This document shows positions 18,599 to 27,500 of a DNA stretch of 64,000 nucleotides, in pieces. Source of the DNA: Paenibacillus hamazuiensis (GTDB taxonomy: Bacteria > Bacillota > Bacilli > Paenibacillales > NBRC-103111); the NCBI RefSeq assembly GCF_023276405.1, contig NZ_JALRMO010000001.1, forward strand, positions 3,720,001 to 3,784,000, read 5' to 3'. The notes under the pieces are model-generated. The model did not search any database. It saw only the letters and a list, made by a program, of their open reading frames with translations, and was not told the origin of the DNA. The stretch's first letter is position 1. Every line of letters begins with the position of its first letter. Both the position numbers and the translations under genes were made by a program.

Positions 18599-19369
18599 AT
18601 GCTGATGATGCCCCTCGACCTGAATTTGCATGAAAAATTCCATATACGCACCGGCGCGCTTCCATCCGATACCGACTATTACGATGTGAGCTCCAGGGAG
18701 GACGTGGCCCGGCTGCTGGAAAAGTTCTCCGGAGTCGTCGGTTCGACCCGCGACGTCGTGACCGGCTCGCTTTTCGTGAAGCGGTATTGTGCGCTGCTGG
18801 CCGGTGCCGTGTATGCGTATTTGCACCTCGGAACGGCGCTGAACATATCGCCGGGCAACCTGAAGCTGGAGCTTAGCGGCGGCGGCTCGCTGCGGTTTCA
18901 CCTGAAGGTTCTCGAGCACCCGGAACTGACAGGCGCAGCGCTGGATCGGCATGAAAAAATACGGCGATATGCGACTCACTTATACACCGAAAACGCCATC
19001 CCGTTGTTCGGGCATATTATCGCGCTGACGGGCATTCAGGAAACGACGTTATGGGCGACCTTGTCCTATCTGCTCGCTTATTGGAAAAAAGAATGGACGC
19101 GCACATTGGAAGGGGAGCGGCTGCAAGCGTTTTGGGCCGATTACGCGCAGCTGACGGTCGGTGCGGACGGAAGCTGCTTCAGCTGCGTTATCAACCCGCT
19201 GACGGCGGAGTTTCCCGTTTTCCAGGCTCCGGACGATCCGGACATCAAGATCATGCTGCGGAGCAAATGCTGCCTGAATTACTGTGCGGGCAAGGGCCAA
19301 TATTGCTATACTTGTCCGGGTTTGACCGACGAGGCGAGAGTTCAGCGGTACAAGGAAGTGCATGGGTAA
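18599..19369 (+). CDS. FhuF-like [2Fe-2S] ferric-siderophore reductase
   Basis: 256 residues, 14 nt after the ATPase gene and in the same direction, so the last gene of the importer operon. The C-terminal cysteines follow the FhuF pattern CC-x10-C-x2-C exactly (CCLNYCAGKGQYCYTC, about 221-236), which binds a [2Fe-2S] cluster. The remainder is only loosely like FhuF. The expected role is to reduce Fe(III) from the imported siderophore in the cytoplasm. An extra Cys in the x10 spacer (third after the CC pair) could also affect the cluster. Codons 3 and 4 are also ATG, so the exact start is uncertain by a few residues. Confidence 0.85.
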   Translation: MLMMPLDLNLHEKFHIRTGALPSDTDYYDVSSREDVARLLEKFSGVVGSTRDVVTGSLFVKRYCALLAGAVYAYLHLGTALNISPGNLKLELSGGGSLRFHLKVLEHPELTGAALDRHEKIRRYATHLYTENAIPLFGHIIALTGIQETTLWATLSYLLAYWKKEWTRTLEGERLQAFWADYAQLTVGADGSCFSCVINPLTAEFPVFQAPDDPDIKIMLRSKCCLNYCAGKGQYCYTCPGLTDEARVQRYKEVHG

Positions 19370-19390
19370 GCTCCCCCCTAAAAATCGATG

Positions 19391-19430
19391 GGGCACCCGG
19401 CATCCCCCCATGGGGACGCTGGGTGCCCTT
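19391..19430. terminator. Hairpin after the siderophore operon
   Basis: GGGCACCC at 19391 pairs with GGGTGCCC at 19421 through a GC-rich inner stem. No T-run. It separates the convergent reductase and beta-amylase genes. Confidence 0.45.
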
Positions 19431-19485
19431 AGCCATGTGGCCGGGTTAGATCCGATTATGCTCCCTCCGGCCTCCTCCGGTTTCA

Positions 19486-19618
19486 TAAAGGAACTGCAGT
19501 GCGCTAAAATGCCCATTTCGAGTAGTTTGCCGCGAATAAAGGAAGTCCGGTGCGTTATTTGCAAGTTTTGCCGAAACTCACGTCATTTTCCCCGATTTAG
19601 CGAATCTCAGTTCCTTTC
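19486..19618 (-). repeat. Diverged, shorter copy of the four-box element
   Basis: Contains the boxes AAAGGAACTGCAGTGCGCTA, AAAGGAAGTCCGGTGCGTTA and, inverted, GATTTAGCGAATCTCAGTTCC, but lacks the outer TAGCG boxes of copies A and B. It ends two bases before the beta-amylase stop. Confidence 0.65.
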
Positions 19619-19620
19619 CC

Positions 19621-21285
19621 CTACCAATTGATCGTATACGTCGTTCCCGCCGTCGGAGTGGTCCACTTGTTGTTGTCGCCGGGCTCCCACTCTTTCAGCG
19701 CGCCGGAGGACGTTTTCGTTATCGCCTTGAATTCGTAATAGCGGCTTGCTCCGATATACGCGGTGCCGCGCCAGTCCGCGGTAGCGCTGTTATAGGTCAG
19801 CTTGAACGGATACAAGCCGGTTGTCCAGTTGCCCATCTCCCAACGCGAGCCGGTGATGTAGACGGAATCGCCGCTGGCGGTCGGCGCATTTTTCACGATA
19901 AACGTAACCGGAATCGGAGTCATCGCAATCGCATCGCGGAAATAATCGAGATTGGACGTTTTGCTGCCGTCGGGATTGACCACGTCGCCTATGCGCAGCA
20001 GCGTAAAGCCGCTGAAATTGTAGTTGAACAGCATTTCCGCCACGTTCTGGTATTGGCCGACGTCACCGATAGACAGCGCGTTTTCCCCGTTGAGGCGAAT
20101 GCCTTTTTGGTTGGCCAGATTGGCTACCTGAATGACGAGCGATTTCGGAGCCGAGTAATACGGCGAAACATACGCGTTATCGTCATTCATTTCCAGGCAG
20201 GTAAAGGTGAGGTCCAAACCGGCGGCCTTGAAAGCGTCGAGCAGCGTGCTGTAATTGTAGTAACCGGCGCCGTATTCGGCGGCATGCGGCATGGACGGGC
20301 TGTTCATGAGCCAATGAATACCCGCAATCTTCGCCCCGATCGGAACGCCGAACACGGAATCGAAACGGGCATGCGCTTTGGCCGCAATTGCTTTCACATG
20401 TTTTTCTAACACGCCTTGGTACCAGGTTAAAAAGTCTTTGCCGTACGCCGTTTTGTAGCCGTTAATAAAGAAATTGTCGCCGTCGGTCGGCGGGCTGATC
20501 TGGCTAAAGGCGGTCAAACTCGTTCCCCAGGCGCTGTTCACCGCGGAAATCGTGCCGTATTTCGTTTGCATCGCGCTGCGGAAGTCCTGTTTCGCCGTTT
20601 CCGTGTACGCCTGAAGCTTGCCGCGGGCCGGATATTGAAAACCGTCGCTGCCGTTATAGGAAGGGAACCGCAGCTCGCCGGCCGGCCCGCCGGATAAGTA
20701 AATTTTCGCAATGATGTCCTTGTATCCGCTGAAATTGGCGGCAAACGAAGCGTACAGCTCGTCGTACTGAACAGCCGTTCCGCTCCACCATGGCGACAGC
20801 GTTTCGGTATTGTAATAGCCTGTCTCGCTGCGCTGGGTCAGTTGATCCTGGGTACCCTTGCTCCATATCCAGGAAGGCAGCGGTACATTGCAGTTATCCC
20901 CGACATTGCCTCCGCATTGGTGCGTCGACAGAATCGGAACCCATTTCAATCCGGCAGCCCTCACCGTATCGGCGTACGTTTTGTAATAAGACCAATCGAA
21001 CTGGTTGTCCGCGTTCTTCTCGACATCACCCCACCAAACGTCGGTGGTCAGGGCATAAACGTTGTTGTTTTTCAGCGTGATCAACTGGTTTTTGAAGGCG
21101 TTCCAATCCGTAATTTTCGTAAGCGGGGCCATGACGTAGGCCTTGTAGGAGCTGTTTATCGAAGAGGCTGACGCGGCTCCCGGCGTAAGCAGCAAAGTCA
21201 AAGCGAGGATCAGGCAGACAGCGGAAATGAAGCAGCGTTTGAGAAGCGGCTGACGCCTGGTGACGTTCATGGACGAATGGGACAT
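19621..21285 (-). CDS. Secreted beta-amylase, GH14 with C-terminal CBM20
   Basis: 554 residues. Releases beta-maltose from the non-reducing ends of starch outside the cell. Signal peptide at about 1-42 (FISAVCLILALTLLLTPGAASA). The GH14 barrel follows with VYALTTDVWWGDVE (~80-93), catalytic acid Glu in GGPAGELRFPSY (~212) and base Glu in RLNGENALS (~407). A starch-binding CBM20 domain makes up the last ~100 residues (SVYITGSRWEMGNW, YYEFKAITK). AAGGAGG is 7 nt before the ATG at 21283-21285. Monocistronic. The size and modules match Paenibacillus/Bacillus beta-amylases. Confidence 0.95.
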   Translation of the reverse strand: MSHSSMNVTRRQPLLKRCFISAVCLILALTLLLTPGAASASSINSSYKAYVMAPLTKITDWNAFKNQLITLKNNNVYALTTDVWWGDVEKNADNQFDWSYYKTYADTVRAAGLKWVPILSTHQCGGNVGDNCNVPLPSWIWSKGTQDQLTQRSETGYYNTETLSPWWSGTAVQYDELYASFAANFSGYKDIIAKIYLSGGPAGELRFPSYNGSDGFQYPARGKLQAYTETAKQDFRSAMQTKYGTISAVNSAWGTSLTAFSQISPPTDGDNFFINGYKTAYGKDFLTWYQGVLEKHVKAIAAKAHARFDSVFGVPIGAKIAGIHWLMNSPSMPHAAEYGAGYYNYSTLLDAFKAAGLDLTFTCLEMNDDNAYVSPYYSAPKSLVIQVANLANQKGIRLNGENALSIGDVGQYQNVAEMLFNYNFSGFTLLRIGDVVNPDGSKTSNLDYFRDAIAMTPIPVTFIVKNAPTASGDSVYITGSRWEMGNWTTGLYPFKLTYNSATADWRGTAYIGASRYYEFKAITKTSSGALKEWEPGDNNKWTTPTAGTTYTINW

Positions 21286-21392
21286 AAATAACCTCCTTGG
21301 GGATATTTTTTCTCGAACCACCGTAAAAAGGAAACGGTCGAATGCGGGCAAGAAACTTGATGCATCACCCCACAATCCATCATTTATTCGGA

Positions 21393-21406
21393 TGTAAGCA
21401 CTTACG
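21393..21406. promoter_or_regulatory. Possible CcpA (cre)-like or other operator
   Basis: TGTAAGCACTTACG, a palindrome (GTAAG/CTTAC) resembling amylase cre sites but with CA in place of the central CG. About 110 bp upstream of the beta-amylase start. Evidence is weak. Confidence 0.35.
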
Positions 21407-21587
21407 AATACATCATAATGAATCCGCGCCTTAGCAGGCTACCCAAAGTATTGTTCAAAATGGTGGAAAATATTGTGATGTCCCTGCATCACCACGCACG
21501 AAAAAAACAGGTTGAATGAGAATGTACGTTCGTGTATACTGGGTGTTACAAACATTTGTGTGATAAGCTGTAATAAGGAGCTTCCGG

Positions 21588-22838
21588 ATGCGCCATTTCA
21601 ATCCCTCTTTGACATTGACCGCCGAACAGGCAAGACATTTTATTTTGGCTTATCAAGGCTTGCTGACGAATCGCCGCTTCGAGGGCAAGCAAGGAATACT
21701 CGCATTTGTAAGACGGGTTGGATGCCTGCAGTTCGACCCGCTTAATGTCGTCGGATATAATCAGCAATTGGTGCTGCAGTCCCGCGTCCCCGGCTTTCGG
21801 CCGGAAATGCTTGAGGAGCTGCTATACGAGGATCGGGAGCTGATCGACGGATGGGACAAAAACATGTCTATTTACCTGCGGGAGGATTGGCCTTGTTTCA
21901 GCAGAATCCGGAATGCGGCTAAAATCAGACTGGAAGATAAGCCTCATTTAAAAAAAGTCGTTCCCCAAGTCATGGAAAGATTGCAGGCGGAAGGTCCGCT
22001 GTCATCGGCGGATCTGGAATACGACGAAGTGGTCGATTGGTCATGGGCGCCGACCCGCTTGGCCCGCGCCGTGCTTGAAAGCATGTATTTCATAGGCGAT
22101 TTGCTCATTCATCATAAAGCCCGGACCCGGAAGGTTTACGATTTGGCAAGCCGGCTGCTGCCTGCGGATTGCCTTATGGCCCCGGATCCGAATCCGTCCC
22201 AGGATTCATACTGGGAATGGTACGTCCTGCGCCGGGTCGGCGCCATCGGGATGCTTTGGAACAAGTCGGGAGACGCCTGGCTCGGCATTTCCGGCATGAA
22301 GAGCAGCGTGCGAAACGATGCTTTTCAAAGACTGAAGGACATGGGGAGATTGATTGAGGTTCAGGTGGAAGGAATAGAACCCCCATTTTACATCCGGTCG
22401 GAGGATGTCCCGCTTCTGCAGGAAGTCATCCGCTGGAAGAAGGACGACGTTCCGGCGCGCGCGTTTGTATTGGCACCGCTGGATAATATGCTGTGGGACC
22501 GGAAGCTGATCAAGCTGCTGTTCGCATTCGATTACCGCTGGGAAGTGTACAAGCCGGCCGCCGAGCGGCAATTCGGCTACTATGTGCTTCCGGTCATGTG
22601 CGAAGACCGGTTTGTCGGCCGCTTCGAGCCCGGCATGGACAAAAAGAACAAGCAGCTCGTCATTAAAAACTGGTGGTGGGAACCGGAGGTCCCCAAAACG
22701 GAGCGATTGTTCGGCCTGCTGCGGGAATGCTTCGAGCAATTCATGCATTTCACAGGCGCGAAATCCGTTCGTTTGGAAGAGCCGCTGACGAGCGAGGAAC
22801 AGTCCGGTTTGGACTGGCTGAGCCCCCTTACCCGTTAG
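21588..22838 (+). CDS. YcaQ-family winged-helix protein (HTH_42), putative crosslink-repair DNA glycosylase
   Basis: 416 residues of tandem winged-helix units. The family's catalytic Q-x-D motif is present as GCLQFDPLNVV near residue 45. The C-terminal half has the conserved FVLAPLDNMLWDRKLIKLLF and a later DYRWEVY / FGYYVLPV block. E. coli YcaQ unhooks DNA interstrand crosslinks; by homology this may do similar work in the cytoplasm. AAGGAG lies 7 nt before the ATG. Single gene between two leftward transcription units. Confidence 0.85.
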   Translation: MRHFNPSLTLTAEQARHFILAYQGLLTNRRFEGKQGILAFVRRVGCLQFDPLNVVGYNQQLVLQSRVPGFRPEMLEELLYEDRELIDGWDKNMSIYLREDWPCFSRIRNAAKIRLEDKPHLKKVVPQVMERLQAEGPLSSADLEYDEVVDWSWAPTRLARAVLESMYFIGDLLIHHKARTRKVYDLASRLLPADCLMAPDPNPSQDSYWEWYVLRRVGAIGMLWNKSGDAWLGISGMKSSVRNDAFQRLKDMGRLIEVQVEGIEPPFYIRSEDVPLLQEVIRWKKDDVPARAFVLAPLDNMLWDRKLIKLLFAFDYRWEVYKPAAERQFGYYVLPVMCEDRFVGRFEPGMDKKNKQLVIKNWWWEPEVPKTERLFGLLRECFEQFMHFTGAKSVRLEEPLTSEEQSGLDWLSPLTR

Positions 22839-22918
22839 GTACCGCTTGCCGCCGGCGCGGCCAGGAACGATGGTCGCATAATAGTTTGGAGGCGGCTTGA
22901 CGCATGCGGTTGGGAGGT

Positions 22919-24583
22919 CTAACGTCCACCCTGCCCCGTCTCCCGGTACCACTCATTCACCTCTGCGGTCACGTCGTCCCCGCCAAGCCGGCGCCACTGC
23001 TCCACGAACGTGTCGAACGATTCAAGAGGCTCTTTGCCATAGACGATTTTGAGGAACGTTTCTTTCTCCATTTTTTTCAAAAGCGGCCATTTGCTTTGCA
23101 TCGCCGGCGTATTCGGCCCTACATATTCGTCTTTTTGCGCATACTTCGCCTGAATGTCGCTGACGATGAGACCTTCAAGAAACGTACGTGATGTCGTTGA
23201 GGCCAATCTTTTCTCATACGGGGTTGAGATTTGGCCTTGGTATACCCTTCGCTCGATGCTCTCGCCTTTAAGGACGTTCGGAGGGGCGCTTCCCGGGCCA
23301 ACCATTAAAAAATTGGAGATGGTGTAGATCGCCCCGGGAAAATCGAAGACGGGCTCTCCATCCTTCATGATATAATCGTAGCCTTCCGCGAAACCGTAGG
23401 CGAATTCGGACTCCGGATCCTCGATCAGCGCGCCGTATACTTTGTCCCAATACAGCATGACCGCGTCCATATGCTCAAAGCCTTTGCGGAATATATAACT
23501 GCCGTACGAAAGACGTGTGCCCAATCTGCCGATTTTGCCGCCCGGTCCTGCCGGAAAGGGAATCGGCTTGACGACGGCGTCCGGCATCGTACCCTTCATA
23601 TCCGATAGCGGCCAACCGCCCATCCAACCCGGGCCGGAAATAATGCCCGCCGCCCCTGACGTAAACAGGGATGCCGCTTGCTGCTCGTCGTGAATGCCGA
23701 AATCTTTATCGATATACCCTCGACGATACCATTCGTTCAAATGGCCCAGCGCGGTTTTGATTTCCGGCCGGACGGAGCCGTAAGCGAGCGTACCGTCATT
23801 CATGCGGTTCCATTGATACGGCTGATCGCCGTAAGCGCCGTACAGAAAACTGGCATTGCCCATCCAGGAATTCAGATTGTTTTTCCCCGCAAAGGCGAGC
23901 CCGACCGTATCCTTGACGCCGTTCCCGTCCGGATCGCCGTTCGTAAACGCGTCCATGACCACTTCCAGCTCGTCCAGTGTGACCGGCACGTTCAAATGCA
24001 GCTTGTCCAGCCAATCCTGGCGAATCCACAAAATGGGATCGCCGACCTTCGCATCGGAAATTTGCGGCATTCCCCACAATTTCCCTTTCAAAGCGACCGT
24101 TCGCCATACGTCGGGATTTTTTTCGTACGCCTCTTTGACCCGTGGGGATGCATAAGCGGCAAAGGCATCGGCGACATCCATAATCTTGCCCGATTCAACC
24201 ATTTGGGGAAGCAGCTCCGGCAAATCGTGATTCGTGACGAACAAAACGTCGGGCAACTCTTCACCGCCGCTCAAGGCAAGTTTGATTTTGGTCGCCATCG
24301 CTCCGTTCTGGTCGGCAACGATCCACTTGTTTTGCTGAATAATCCCGAGTTTTTGCCGGGCCCAACGGGTGATCGGATTATCGTCCACCGTATCGCCGAA
24401 TTTCAGTGAATCGGAATCCCGGAGCGCCCTGGCCGTCGTGATCACGACGGGAGGATCGAATTGGCCGTTGACGAGGCGGGAAGCTCCCGCTTGCCCGCCC
24501 TCCGAAGAGCTTTCCCTGCATCCGGCAGCAACCAGAGAGAGCAGCGCGGCAGCAGCCATACCGCCTATCCATTTGCGTTTCAT
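22919..24583 (-). CDS. Orphan extracellular solute-binding lipoprotein (ABC sugar type)
   Basis: 554 residues, LplA-like family 1 binding protein. Lipoprotein signal SLVAAGC (Cys ~22). It includes a calcium-loop-like NGDPDGNGVKDT (~210). Its ATG overlaps the stop of the receiver-kinase fusion gene (ATGA), so it is translationally coupled to a two-component system, and no permease gene follows. It may therefore capture a ligand for the neighbouring membrane kinase rather than, or as well as, feeding a transporter encoded elsewhere. The family call is firm; the sensing role is inference. Confidence 0.85.
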   Translation of the reverse strand: MKRKWIGGMAAAALLSLVAAGCRESSSEGGQAGASRLVNGQFDPPVVITTARALRDSDSLKFGDTVDDNPITRWARQKLGIIQQNKWIVADQNGAMATKIKLALSGGEELPDVLFVTNHDLPELLPQMVESGKIMDVADAFAAYASPRVKEAYEKNPDVWRTVALKGKLWGMPQISDAKVGDPILWIRQDWLDKLHLNVPVTLDELEVVMDAFTNGDPDGNGVKDTVGLAFAGKNNLNSWMGNASFLYGAYGDQPYQWNRMNDGTLAYGSVRPEIKTALGHLNEWYRRGYIDKDFGIHDEQQAASLFTSGAAGIISGPGWMGGWPLSDMKGTMPDAVVKPIPFPAGPGGKIGRLGTRLSYGSYIFRKGFEHMDAVMLYWDKVYGALIEDPESEFAYGFAEGYDYIMKDGEPVFDFPGAIYTISNFLMVGPGSAPPNVLKGESIERRVYQGQISTPYEKRLASTTSRTFLEGLIVSDIQAKYAQKDEYVGPNTPAMQSKWPLLKKMEKETFLKIVYGKEPLESFDTFVEQWRRLGGDDVTAEVNEWYRETGQGGR

Positions 24584-25680
24584 GCCCGCTCCCCTTCCTG
24601 CGGCTCGTCAAACGGCAGCGAAATGGACAACCTGGTACCCCTAGGCTCATCCGTAGCGGCGATATCAACCGTCCCACCCAGTCTGCATACCCGCTCATTC
24701 ATCGCTTTCAGACCGAATCCCGGTTTTGAACTGTCGTATGGCACTCCGTCATTCCACAACGCAAAATGAAGCCGGTCCCCGGCGTCACCGCCCGCATGCA
24801 GCTCAAATTCGAAGCGGGAAGCTTTGCCGTGGCGGATGCCGTTCGTCAGCCCTTCCTGCAGTGCGTGGCAGATCGCCTTCCTGACCGGAGGCTTCACCTG
24901 AGATAACGGCGGCGTTATCCGGCATGTAACGCGGATGTCGGCAGCACGTTCCGTCGTTCGGATTAAATGAAGCAAAGCGCTTTCCAGATCGGTTTCCGTG
25001 TCCGACTGCTGAATGGTCTGTACCGCCGCCCGGATGCTGTCCAAGCTTTTCCGCACCAGGTCCTGTGAAAAATCGAGCCGCTGCAAGCCTTCATCTTTAT
25101 TTTTGGCGAGAAGCCGCTTGGCCGCTTCGATCTGCACCAGCGTCGTCGTCAGCGTATGTCCCACCAAGTCATGGATATCCGCGGCGATGCGGCTACGTTC
25201 TTCGTGGATCGACGATTCCGCAAGCGTTTGAGCCAATAGCAGGTCCGCCTTCAGCTGCTCGAGCTCGATGCGCAGCGCCTCGGCCTCCGGCTCTTCCTGG
25301 ATGCGCTGCTTGCGCCGCTGCACGATGCGGCTCAAGGAGGCAAGCAGCGCTTCGTCACGGACCGGTTTGATCAAATAGTCGACCGCCTGCAGCTCGATAG
25401 CCCGCTTCGCGTATTCAAATTCGGCATAGCCGGTCACCAGCAAACAATCGATATCGCCGCAGCGCAGCTTGGCCTGTTCGATCAGCTCCAACCCCGACAT
25501 GCCGGGCATCCGAATATCCGTCAGCAAAATGTCCACCTTATGCCGTTCCAGAACGCTGAGCGCTTCCATCCCCGAAAATGCCGTATAAATGCAGGTCACA
25601 TCGTATTGTTCCCATGGAATGGTCGTGGCGAGACTTTCCACCAGATGCTTGTGATCATCCACAATTAAAATCGAGAACAT
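24580..25680 (-). CDS. Receiver-histidine kinase fusion (REC + HisKA_3 + HATPase)
   Basis: 366 residues with reversed domain order. The receiver domain comes first (acidic DD 8-9, phospho-acceptor D55 in LLTDIRMPG, K105). A coiled-coil linker spans about 120-160. A NarX/DesK-type HisKA_3 dimerisation domain has His170 in AADIHDLVGHTL. The HATPase has N-box ALQEGLTNGIRHG and GFGLKAMNERV. It has no membrane segment and no DNA-binding domain, although in its position after a YesM kinase an AraC-type regulator is normal. It starts 9 nt after the kinase at 25690-27435 and overlaps the binding-lipoprotein gene. Probably a phosphorelay intermediate or a response-controlled kinase; its downstream target is unknown. 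Confidence 0.9.
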   Translation of the reverse strand: MFSILIVDDHKHLVESLATTIPWEQYDVTCIYTAFSGMEALSVLERHKVDILLTDIRMPGMSGLELIEQAKLRCGDIDCLLVTGYAEFEYAKRAIELQAVDYLIKPVRDEALLASLSRIVQRRKQRIQEEPEAEALRIELEQLKADLLLAQTLAESSIHEERSRIAADIHDLVGHTLTTTLVQIEAAKRLLAKNKDEGLQRLDFSQDLVRKSLDSIRAAVQTIQQSDTETDLESALLHLIRTTERAADIRVTCRITPPLSQVKPPVRKAICHALQEGLTNGIRHGKASRFEFELHAGGDAGDRLHFALWNDGVPYDSSKPGFGLKAMNERVCRLGGTVDIAATDEPRGTRLSISLPFDEPQEGERA

Positions 25681-25689
25681 GCGATTGCC

Positions 25690-27435
25690 CTACCTTTCTT
25701 TCGCAAAATGTGGAAGCTCATCTTTAACGCGCCACTGAAGAACGACCCGGAGGCCTCCCGATGCGACGGTTTCGATAAATAATCCGGCATCCTCGCCGAA
25801 ATGGTAACGAAGCCGCTGGTTGACGTTCCAAAGCCCGCAGCTTTGCCCCGGTTCCCCGGCCGCCTGCAGCCGTTCCCGCAGCTCCGACGCTTCGGACGCC
25901 GTCATCCCGACCCCGTTATCTTCTACGATAACCCGCAAAATGTCCTGCTCGTCTGCACCTGTAATATATATTTGTCCGGCTTCGGATTTGGGTTCGATAC
26001 CGTGGACGATCGCATTTTCCACAATCGGTTGGATGAGGAGCCGCGGGATCGTCATATCCAGCATGGAATCGGGAAGATTCGTCTCGTAATGGATTTTGCC
26101 GAGCTGGCAGTTCATCACTTCGACATACGACGTGACAAAAGCGAGCTCTTCCCGGACCGTCGTGACCATCCGGTCGTTGCGTGTCGTGTATCTGTAGTAG
26201 TCAGCCAGATTATGAGCCATCGAGACGATCGGGGGTGTGCGGTTCAGTTTGGCCATGCTGACGATAAACGCCAGGCTGTTGTACAAAAAATGCGGGTTGA
26301 TCTGCGACTGCAGCTGCTTCATAACCGCTTCCTTCGCGCGAATGTCGCCAAGGTATACTTTTTCGACCAAATGCTGGATTTCCGCGGCCATCTCGTTAAA
26401 CTGCGCTACGAGCAGCTGAAAATCGCGGTTTTGCTTAGCCGTAATCCGTGCGGAAAAACGTCCCTGCTTCAATTGGAGCACACTTTGCGTGAGCGATCGG
26501 ATCGGCACTTGAACATGAGTATATAGAAGAAAAGCTGCGACAACCCCAAACAGCAGCAAAAGCCCGGAGGTGAAGTAAAACAGATGCTTGCTGCCCGTGA
26601 CCGGCGCCAAAATGTCCTGCAGCGGCACATAGTCGACGAGTGTCCAGCCCAGTTTTTCCGAGGGGAACAAATAGATAAGATACTGTTTGTTATGCAGCCG
26701 GATAATGTCTTGATTTTTTAATCGGCTGTTCTCACCGATATTATAAGAGCGAATAATTTCCTGCACCGTCGGCTCATCCGATGAAGAGTTCAGCAAATAT
26801 TCCCCGGGCGACCTGTAGAAAAAAGGATCGTTGTTGCCTTTCGTTTTGAAGCTGTTGAGCAGGGAGACGATATTGTCCTCCATCAAGTTCACTTCGACGA
26901 CGATGGACGTTTTGCTTAAGTCGGCAGCGCCTGAGGATGACGGACCGACGAAGTAACGGGTGAACGCTCTTTTGGTGAGGCCGCCGACCGGCACGCTGCG
27001 CAGCGTCCAGCCTGTGCTGAGGCGATCGGTCAAATCTTTCTCGCTATAGGATACAGGCGTTTGCGAGGAAACGGCCAGCTTCAAAGCCGGGAAATAGACG
27101 CTGATCCGGTTCATCCACGAGGTCGACAGGCTGAACAATCCCAGCTTCCGTTCGATGGTCCCGACCATCGCCGTGTAATCGTAGCCGTTCGCCGGAACGG
27201 CCCCTGCCGCGAGCTCGGCAAAATCGGGGTCTTTGGTAACGATATTGGCGTAAACGGACACCTGCTCCATCGTTTCCTCGATAACGTTCAAGTAATGCGA
27301 CAGCCGGTTGCGGTTGGCGATATTGATCTGCTCTTCGACCACCTGCGTGCTCTTCTGATTTGAATATAAATAAATGACGATAACCGGAGCCATCAGCGCG
27401 AATATGAGCAGTATCATTTTTGTAATCAGATTCAT
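25690..27435 (-). CDS. YesM-type sensor histidine kinase
   Basis: 581 residues. TM1 at 5-25, an extracellular sensor region, TM2 at about 283-305, HAMP, then His_kinase with SQINPHFLYNSLAFIV (His ~380) and an HATPase with PIVENAIVHGIEP, DNGVGM and GLWNVNQRL. CAGGTGG lies before the ATG. It is followed at 9 nt by the receiver-kinase fusion, its probable phospho-transfer partner, and then by the binding lipoprotein. It is also 65 bp downstream of another complete kinase/regulator pair, so cross-talk is possible. Confidence 0.92.
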   Translation of the reverse strand: MNLITKMILLIFALMAPVIVIYLYSNQKSTQVVEEQINIANRNRLSHYLNVIEETMEQVSVYANIVTKDPDFAELAAGAVPANGYDYTAMVGTIERKLGLFSLSTSWMNRISVYFPALKLAVSSQTPVSYSEKDLTDRLSTGWTLRSVPVGGLTKRAFTRYFVGPSSSGAADLSKTSIVVEVNLMEDNIVSLLNSFKTKGNNDPFFYRSPGEYLLNSSSDEPTVQEIIRSYNIGENSRLKNQDIIRLHNKQYLIYLFPSEKLGWTLVDYVPLQDILAPVTGSKHLFYFTSGLLLLFGVVAAFLLYTHVQVPIRSLTQSVLQLKQGRFSARITAKQNRDFQLLVAQFNEMAAEIQHLVEKVYLGDIRAKEAVMKQLQSQINPHFLYNSLAFIVSMAKLNRTPPIVSMAHNLADYYRYTTRNDRMVTTVREELAFVTSYVEVMNCQLGKIHYETNLPDSMLDMTIPRLLIQPIVENAIVHGIEPKSEAGQIYITGADEQDILRVIVEDNGVGMTASEASELRERLQAAGEPGQSCGLWNVNQRLRYHFGEDAGLFIETVASGGLRVVLQWRVKDELPHFAKER

Positions 27436-27500
27436 AAGTCCACCTGTTTCAGGACGTTTGCTTCAACTATAACCGATTATACCGGGATTGACGAGAGTGT

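Noticed and set aside
24580-25680. Frameshift or assembly error joining a regulator to a kinase
   Set aside because: Both halves are intact in one frame, joined by a continuous coiled-coil, with normal operon spacing on both sides.
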